The position numbers were made by a program, and so were the translations under genes. Under the pieces are notes generated by a model. The model made no database searches. It was not told the DNA's origin and saw only the letters and a list, made by a program, of their open reading frames with translations. 64,000 nucleotides of DNA from Schistocephalus solidus (lineage: Eukaryota > Platyhelminthes > Cestoda > Diphyllobothriidea > Diphyllobothriidae), in NCBI GenBank assembly GCA_017591395.1, contig WEDG01000802.1, positions 160,006 to 224,005 on the forward strand, read 5' to 3'. This document shows, piece after piece, positions 57,171 to 64,000 of the stretch (within the stretch, counting starts at the first letter, position 1; each line of letters starts with the position of its first letter).

Positions 57171-58525
57171 AAGCTTCTCTTCGGAAGTTATGGCTGCCCG
57201 AAGCCGACTGTACTGCCGTTCAAATTGGATAAACTTCATAACTACAATGATCTATTCGCTGATCTTTATTGCCTTTTAAGACAGCCACTTCGCCTCTTCG
57301 GTTAACTGTGACGGTCAAAATGGTCTTAGGAGCGAGCTGTGAAAACTCTTGTGGTTATTGAGTCTCTTGTAGATTGTCACGGCTTTCGTTGTAGTTACGG
57401 TTTCCTTGGTGAGGATTGTGTTCAACCATCGTGTTTCAATGACCTGTTCACACCATTTGAGGTATGATCCCAAGGAATATTCATTATTGGTGGTTACCCG
57501 CTGGACCTTCTATATGCTGAACTTTGGACTATTTAAAATCTGCTCTGACGATTTGCGTCTCTCGTGTAGCCGTTTGAGTCCCTCTCAGCTTTTTCGCTCA
57601 GCGATCATCCCCAAGAGCAGCGTTGCTATTGGTGGAGAGATTGAGCGAACTTTTTGCCCGGCTACAAACACTTGACCGTGCATGCTACAGGGATTTACTT
57701 TCATGGGATTGCCACTGGGTTGGAGTCACATAGCTCCCGATGCCCTGTGTTACTGCTACACCAGCAACTCTACTTACTCCCTTTCTGTTTGCTCAGCATT
57801 TCTGCACAAAGTCTCAGCCGTCGAATTTCTTGCGGCTGCCTCCGCCCACGGGTAAGTGAACGCCGGGAATTTCGTGCATGGCCATTCAGACAGTGTAGGT
57901 TATTTTTCTACCTCAGGGGCGGTGGGACCTGATGGAGGACGACTGGATCGTCCAATGTTCCATTTCTGCCACGGTGAATACAGCGTTTTGCCAAAAATAA
58001 AGAAGATAAGTCTAGATGAGCGGGCACACTTCGTCACTAGGTCTAAATTTATGGACTCCAAGTTGCCAATGTGCATTGGCACTCATGCGCTATCTTTTGC
58101 TGTCAAACATGCAGAAAGGATGGAGTTAGCCAGACTGATGCAGTCTGTTTCTGACTTATGCAACCAATCATGAGCTTGATTACCAACTGGGACCGGAAAT
58201 GCCAACATGCGCTTGTAACTTTGTCACGACTAAGGACATTGTTTGCTTCCAGAAGCCCAGCTCGGTGTGCGCATTATCGTAAATGAATAAATGCCCGATC
58301 TGCAGTGACAAAGAAAGGCACGTGGTGGGGTATTTATAAACCTCGGTTCGATGAAGTACTTATGACATACCTATTAGATACCGTTTGTGGACTAACTGCG
58401 CATGTTTGGGCTTCCGATAACATCAGGTAGTCAGGGTTATGATTGACATAATGAAGAGAAAAAAGGTCCGAAACAGTACTAGATCAAGCAATTTGCGTGC
58501 TCTGTCTTCCGTTCTCTCTCCACAT
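57171..58525. other. Unassigned DNA between the SINE and LINE copy R
   Basis: Moderate GC with several frames near 100 codons (57654-57932 and 57856-58173, plus). None has a motif I recognise. The second contains HFCHGEYSVLPKIKKIS and a candidate 5' splice site CGGGTAAGT lies at 57849, but an exon cannot be supported. Confidence 0.4.
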
Positions 58526-59469
58526 GACAGTTCAACCGTCGTAGATCAACGATGTCCATTGTATGCTTCACGGAAGGGTGTTGCAGGGATGATGACTTGC
58601 GCGTGATTTAGTTTAAGTGAAAGTAGACTTGCGCTGCATCTACTGCGCTCTCTCATCCTCCCTCACCTGGGCCCGGTGTCATGACAGAGTCAAGAAGGCC
58701 GGAGATGAGAGAGGGCGTAGGTGGCTGGCGTGGCCGGAGCCACCCCTGGGCGTACCACCACACCTGGTTCGGATCCCATGGAGTGAGAGTGCCATTAAGG
58801 CCACATTAAGCAGGAGCCATTGCAGCCTGACCCTCAATCCGCCAGTCAGCCACTCCCCATAAAACACACATTGGACTGCCAACGCGGTCCGAGTTATCCC
58901 GTCAGTTGGCAACCTTCCAAGCCACGGCTTTAAGCGCACTCTGATAGTTTTAAGTGTATCAGATTGTTTATAGTGCGGAAAATGCGCTGAGCTGTTGACC
59001 TCACTCTCTTCCCCACCCCACAATCAGATCAACGTCCGAGCCAGTAAATTTTCACATGTGGGAGTGGGGGCATTGTCTGACGGGTCGGCATACCCGTCTT
59101 TGCGCGCCACATCACGACCTGGCGCCCATAATGCACACACCAGGATTCACTAAATCAGGGGATATGGAGGAGCCATCGCCGTTTGACCCGCAGTCCACTG
59201 GTCAGCCACTCAATACACACAGCACATACACCCACTTACTGAGGGGATATGGAGGAGCCATCGCCGTCTGACTCCCAGTCCACTGGTCAGCCACTCGACA
59301 CATACAACACATACACTGGGCCGACGGCGTGGTCTGATGTAACCAGCAAATTGGCAGCGTTGCAAGCCACGGTTTCTAGGAAACCATGATTTTATCAGGT
59401 ATATTATGATGATTGTGAGGGTGTTGTCTATGTATTGCTGTAGGTAGTGTGCAATGATTTGGTTTAGCC
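58526..59469 (-). other. LINE copy R 3' UTR
   Basis: It has the same module order as copies A and B, read on the minus strand, with the private 85-bp duplication, and ends at the GAACTGTC terminus at 58526. The flank after the end (ATGTGGAGAG on the minus strand) shows no poly-A. Confidence 0.75.
59148..59317 (-). repeat. 85-bp tandem duplication inside LINE copy R 3' UTR
   Basis: The block from CACTAAATCAGGGGATATGG (59148) to the CACATACACC region is repeated 85 bp later from CACTTACTGAGGGGATATGG. Copies A, B and L have it once. The two units differ at several positions. Confidence 0.75.
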
Positions 59470-60403
59470 TCCGGTGGGTTACCACAGGTTGTCGTGGAGG
59501 CGCATGTGTCATAATAGGCACATGCGGTGTGTAAATCTGCGGGAGCAGTGAGGGCAGTGGAGGCTGGCATGGCGACTGTATTTCGGAGCACCGGGCACTA
59601 GTTCACCAGCCTCCGTGCGATGGATTCGCAAGTTACCGATGAGGCGGGTGCGTTAGTTGAATTTGCGGGCGCAGTGTGGGCAGGAGGAATCGGGAGAGGC
59701 TGGGGGGATGTCATTCATGGTAGTGGGGGTGGCAGTGGCGGTAAGAATGGCAAGAGCGGAGGGTGTGCACAGGGTATCGTTGTTGTCAGCGTTACGGTGA
59801 ATTCCACTGTCATGGATGCGCATGTGACCGAATAGGCCCATGCGATGAGTGAATGCGCGAGGACAGAGAGAGCGGTTGGAGTAGGCGTTCTCTGCTGTGT
59901 GTTGGTGCTCAATGGACTGGTTCACCAGTCTCTGTGCGATAGATTCGCAAGTGACCGACCAGGCCAATTCGTGAGGTGAATTTGCGGTAGCATTGATGAC
60001 AGTTTAGGAGAGAGTCCCCATCGCTGGTGGTGGTGGTGGTGACGGTGGAGGCGACGGTGGTGGTAATTGCGTTGGTGGGGATAACAGGCCATGAGTATTG
60101 GGATGTAATCTCTATGATGGTGGGAGTAATGGAATTGATGCCAGGAGTGACGGTGAGGGAGTCCAAAGGAGGGTTGGCAGAATTTGACATAGAAGTATTA
60201 ATTGTCTGATTGTTGGTGCATTGCGTCTGAAGATGTCCGACCAAGCCGATTCGCGCGCGGAAGATGCGTTGATAGCGCCTGCATGTTGGAAGGTCCCGGG
60301 CATCGATGGTGTTGGTCCGGGGCGCTGGCGACTTTCGTGCCACTCTTTTGGCCTTCGTGGCGGTGATCCGGTTGGCCTTATAGATTGCTGAACCAGTCTT
60401 CAC
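59470..60403 (-). pseudogene. C-terminal zinc-finger array of LINE copy R (five finger segments)
   Basis: The minus-strand frame 60403-59909 carries finger 1 (CRRYQRIFRARIGLVGHLQT), a Thr/Val/Ile-rich linker and finger 2 (CHQCYRKFTSRIGLVGHLRI). After a frameshift the frame 59967-59653 carries finger 3 (LCPRAFTHRMGLFGHMRIHD, with the first Cys lost) and the Cys half of finger 4 (CPHCARKFN); a further shift gives the remainder and finger 5 near 59470-59550. The spacer HDSGIHRNAD after finger 3 is shared with copy A, so A and R share the five-finger architecture. Confidence 0.8.
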
Positions 60404-60421
60404 GGATCTTCTCCATGCCGG

Positions 60422-63398
60422 CTATCCGGGGCGAGTTCCTCGTAGGTCGCCAGGTTGATTTGCAGTTGCTTCAGAAATTTCTTCAAAGTTTCCTTGGAGC
60501 TTCGTTTTAGACTTCCTTTTCGGCAAGCACCCGTAGCGACATTTCCGTAGAAAAGTCATTCCTGTAGTTGCTCGTCGTCCATCTTCACCAGGTGGCTGCT
60601 CCTTCGCAGTTGCACTTGCCTCAGCATGGCGCGGATGCTGAGGATTCCGGTCCACTACAGGACTTCCATGTACGGGATCCTATCATGCCATCTCAGTTTC
60701 AGTGTTCTGCGGAGGCAGCTGAGATGGAAGTGATTCAGCTTCCTGGCTTGGTTCGAGTAGACGGTGCAGATCTCCACACGGTAAAGGAGTGTCGTCAAGA
60801 CGACGGCCTTGTACATCTTCAGTTTGGTGCTCAGGTGAATGCCACGGCAATTCCACACGGAGGCCTGCAGCCGGCCGAAGGCCTGACTGGCTTTGGAGAT
60901 CCGTTGAGCAACCTTGCCATCGATTCTCGTGTTGCGTGACAACGTGCTTCCTAGATAAGCAAATGTTTCCACATTCTTAAATTGAGCACCGTTGACATTG
61001 ATTCAGGAAGCATTGTATTTCACGCTGAGTGTCAGCTGGTGCATGACAACCGTTTTGGCTGTACTGAATGTTAATCCAAAATCAGCGCAGCCTTCGGCAA
61101 AGAGGTCCATGCTCCTTTGCATTACCTCCTCCGTCACAGTGTTAAGGGCGCAGTCGTCCGCGAAGAGCAAGTCATGGACTGTAGTCTTAGACACGCGCGT
61201 CGGAGCCTGCATACGCCGACTGTTGAGAAGGTGCCCGTCAGTTCTGTAAGCGATGCGGATACCAGGCTGCTCATCACGGTAGGCGTCCATTAGCATAGCC
61301 GAGAACATGAGACTGAAGAGGGTGGGGGCCAGTACGCAGCCCTGCTTCACTCCGTTGGTCACTGCGAATGCTTCGGATACCGTCCCGTTTTCAGTGACGC
61401 GCGCCGTCATCCCATCATGAAGCTGAAGCCCCATGTGCGTGAACCGCTCAGAACAGCCAAATTTCTGTATGAATTTCCACAGTCCGTCGCGATTCACCGT
61501 GTCAAAGGCTTTCGTCAGATCCACTAGGGTAGTGTATAGGTGAGTTCGCATCACCTGACACTTCTCTTGTAGCTAGTGGATGGCAAAGATCATGTCGGTT
61601 GTTCCGTGGTGTCGGCGGAAGCCACATTGGCTTTCTGGGAGCAGGCCCTGTTCTAGGTAACCGTTCAGACGATTGAGAATGATATGGGTGAACATATTCC
61701 CGGCGAGGTTGAGCAACGAGATGCCTCTGTGATTATCTCAGAGTTGCCGGTTCACCTTCCGCTTGTAGAGATGGACGATGGTCGCGTCTTTGAAATCCTG
61801 AGGACCTTGACCTTGGCGCCACATCTCCTGGAAGAGTGTTTTGAGTTCTGCAATCAGCCGGGGTCTGCCGTGCTTATAGACTTTCGGTGAGATTGCGTAG
61901 GATTCCTGTGCTTTACCACTGGAAATCTGCTGCACGGCCTGGATGGTTTCTGGTAGGGAAGGCGGCAGATCCAGGTCATTGTTCGTGTCCACTTGAGGGA
62001 GCCGGTCAATGGCAGCATCGGAAATGGCTGATGAGCAGTTAAGGACACTTCTGAAGTCCTTGGCCCAGCGATTCAAAATTTTCGATTCCTCTGTCAGCAG
62101 TGTTGTGCCATCAGAGCTGAGAATCGGTGCAGTCCCCCTGATACATATGCCGTAGTTGGCCTTGATGGCTTCGAAAACGTTTTTCATTTCTTTGCGGTCC
62201 GCATACCCCTGGAATTTCTCAGCCTTTCGGATATTCCAGGCAGCTTGCATCTCCCGCAGCCGTTGTTGTACAAGGCGCCGGCATCTGAAGAAGGTTGCTT
62301 TAGTGACGTCAGTCCGAAGGTCCATGTAGGCTTTGTATAGTCCATTCTTTTCCGCGAGTAAGTTGCTGATGTCAGCGTCATTGTCATCAAACCAGTCCTG
62401 GTGTTGACGGCGTGCGCGTCCGAGGACTTCGAGGACGGTGAACTGGATGACATTTCACAGTTGACACCATCGTGTTTCCACGGTGCCGTTATAATCTGGA
62501 GCATGCAGGCTCTCCAGTTTCTCGGTTAGTTGGTTGCGGAACTCGAAACACTGAGCAGGCAAATGTAACAAAAGAGTATTTAACTTACCTGGCAGTCGCT
62601 TACCTAGGGGCTTTCATCGGGGTCGAAGTCAGAGCCTCCTCTGGGAGATGATGGGGCAGTGATCTGTACAACCATCGGCATCGTGGGTTGCCTTGGTTAT
62701 CAGCACGTCCTGTTGATCTCGACTCCGGATGAGAATATAGTCCAAGAGGTCATTGTCTGGACCGGGGGTGTACCCAGGTCGCCTTCTCCCGCATCGGAAG
62801 GCGGAAGAAGGTGTTTTACAGCAGGAGACGGTATTCCACACAGGTTCGTAGACGAAGAGGGCGCTATCGCTGTGACTACAGAGACCGTTGGATCCCAGCA
62901 CTCTCTGCCAGGCAGCGTGGTCCGTCCGGATGCGGGCGTTGAAGTCACCAAGGACAATAATCTTGTCCACCTTGGACACAGTCACCAACAGGGCGTGCAG
63001 ATCCTCGTAGAATTTGTCCTTGCCGCATCAGAGCTCGTCATTGGGGGAGCGTAGGCACTGATAATGGTGGCGAAAGTGTCTCCCTCAAAAGGCAGGCGGA
63101 GGCTCATCAGACTATCATTGATAACCTGCGGCAGACAGGGCAGACGTCCCACGATGTCATTTCAGATGGCGAAGGCGACACCAGCGTCGCGTTGCTCTGC
63201 CTTTGGCCGGCCGCTCCAGAAAAAGGTGCAGCCGGCACCCTCTTCCTCCTGCTGACCCTGCTCAGATAATCGGGTCTCGCTGAGAGCAGCAGTGTCCACC
63301 TTGTAGCGCGCCATTTCCCGAGCGACTAGCGCCGTCCTACGTTCTGGCCGGTTGCTCATAGGATTGTCTAAAAGGGAACGAACATTCCAGGCTGCTAG
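60422..63398 (-). pseudogene. LINE copy R endonuclease-reverse transcriptase, broken
   Basis: Motifs in order: [43 protein letters not shown] (His of the endonuclease kept), [36 protein letters not shown] (SGKAPGSDAI in the intact family), LVDLTKAFDTVNRDGLW (motif A), [27 protein letters not shown] (Asp pair complementary to 61153-61158), [15 protein letters not shown] and [15 protein letters not shown]. The RT motifs A to C are continuous in one frame (61554-61003). Stops and frameshifts interrupt the rest, for example near 62990, 62460, 61730 and 60650. Confidence 0.88.
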
Positions 63399-64000
63399 TG
63401 TGAGTATTCGCTTACCGGTCTCTCCAAGCTATTTCGTCTCACAGGAACCACACTGAATACGATAGACGACGTTTGCCGTTTCGAGGCGTGATAGGGGGTC
63501 TTGGGGAGGTCATGAACAGATGCTTTATTGTCGCCTTAGGTCTATTGGTGATGCCAATCCCCAGTGCTTGTAAGAGACGAGAAACAGCTTCAGATGGGTT
63601 CTCGATATATGGCATACGCGCCACACCTTCGGTTGTTCTGTTGTTGGTCTTATAACTTATCTCGGTTATCTGCTGCGTTCTATGAAGCTACGAGGATAAC
63701 CGTTGGAGTTGAACAATCGCCTCAAAAATGGCGTTTGGCTCCTTTGTCGCTTGCCTCGCTGCAATGATTTTCCACCCTTTTGTAAAGCGTCTGGACGCAG
63801 CTACGTTTGAGGCACAATTTGTGGTAACTTTGGTAACTTAGCACTTTACGTGTGTTGGTGGCCTTTAGGATTATTGATCCCATCGTCATATTGGCTATCA
63901 AGCAGGTCACCGACAGTTTCAATTGGAAGGCTCTGAGAAATAGAGGTGAAAAATGAGGTAATATCAAATGATACCATGACTTCGTTTGCATTAAGTGGAC
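63399..64000 (-). pseudogene. Penelope-like element, RT C-terminus to start of GIY-YIG nuclease
   Basis: On the minus strand from the window edge: SYHKLCLKRSCVQTLYKRVE then NHCSEASDK (63840-63740), which resembles the PLE block with KRS.V.TL..R...C; then MARMPYIENPSEAVSRLLQA and LGIGITNRPKATIKHLF (63624-63520), the PYV.G.SE...R.L...G..V..KP..TL block. A frameshift follows, then VYRIQCGSCETK, an in-frame stop where Tyr is expected, and LGETGK, the start of the GIY-YIG nuclease (family YIGETGR). The sequence then passes directly into LINE copy R at about 63398. It is not the same PLE region as at 812-1112. Confidence 0.75.

Larger units (their letters stand above)
58526..63398 (-). mobile_element. 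LINE copy R, 5'-truncated, five-finger subtype
   Basis: Read on the minus strand the copy starts at the very beginning of the endonuclease (CTAGCAGCCTGGAATG, about 63398), lacks the whole leader, and ends at 58526 with TTGAACTGTC, the family terminus. It carries the endonuclease, RT, five finger segments and the full 3' UTR. It is closest to copy M. Upstream it is fused to PLE sequence. No TSD adjoining both ends was found. Confidence 0.88.

Noticed and set aside
57900..58082. Minus-strand frame after LINE copy R as the continuation of the PLE nuclease
   Set aside because: No GIY-YIG nuclease blocks were found there; the junction downstream of copy R does not restore PLE sequence that I can recognise.
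63419..63426. TCTCTCCA near the 5' end of LINE copy R and again at 58515-58522, considered as a target-site duplication
   Set aside because: The right-hand copy lies within PLE coding sequence (LGETGK region), about 20 bp away from the actual PLE/LINE junction at 63398, so it does not flank the element.

Overview
The window is eukaryotic, repeat-dense and almost gene-free. The most likely source is a flatworm, specifically a diphyllobothriidean tapeworm (the Spirometra, Schistocephalus and Dibothriocephalus group). That assignment rests on my memory that LINEs with an endonuclease, a reverse transcriptase and C-terminal C2H2 fingers reading RIGLVGHLRIHR and HRMGLFGHMRIH are abundant in predicted proteins of those genomes; I could not search to confirm it. 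The mixture of Penelope-like, Ty3/gypsy, mariner and tRNA-derived SINE debris fits. I found no intact host protein-coding gene, no true tRNA or rRNA gene and no CRISPR array. The longer unassigned stretches are mostly AT-rich.

Layout. 1-1112: fragments of a Penelope-like element (PLE) and a LINE 3' part on the minus strand, with a 129-bp PLE-derived direct repeat 981 bp apart. 1113-10824: AT-rich DNA with SINE pieces and a short LINE 3' end bounded by a perfect 14-bp target-site duplication (TSD). 10837-17072: LINE copy A, apparently full length, bounded by a near-perfect 12-bp duplication; its 5' leader opens with five 16-bp monomers and its ORF ends in five zinc fingers. 18205-23363: LINE copy B, same strand, a diverged three-finger subtype. 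23390-30119: SINEs in AT-rich DNA. 30120-34100: a diverged tandem duplication of about 1.8 kb whose second copy carries an inverted SINE dimer. 34985-35260: a weak trypsin-like protease remnant. 36203-38247: LINE copy M (minus), lacking both ends. 38556-38872: a mariner transposase remnant. 39046-52339: mostly unassigned, with a 17-bp triple repeat and a foldback palindrome with arms of about 130 bp. 52420-56946: a dead Ty3/gypsy element inserted into a SINE. 58526-63398: LINE copy R (minus), joined at its 5' end to PLE sequence that runs to the window edge.

All autonomous elements here are inactivated by stops and frameshifts. The window is best read as a record of repeated insertion, duplication and recombination. 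The most informative items are the monomer-headed LINE leader, the expansion of the finger array from three to five by doublet duplication, the two PLE/LINE junctions, the tandem duplication that dates a SINE insertion, and a 239-bp block identical between two otherwise diverged LINE copies.
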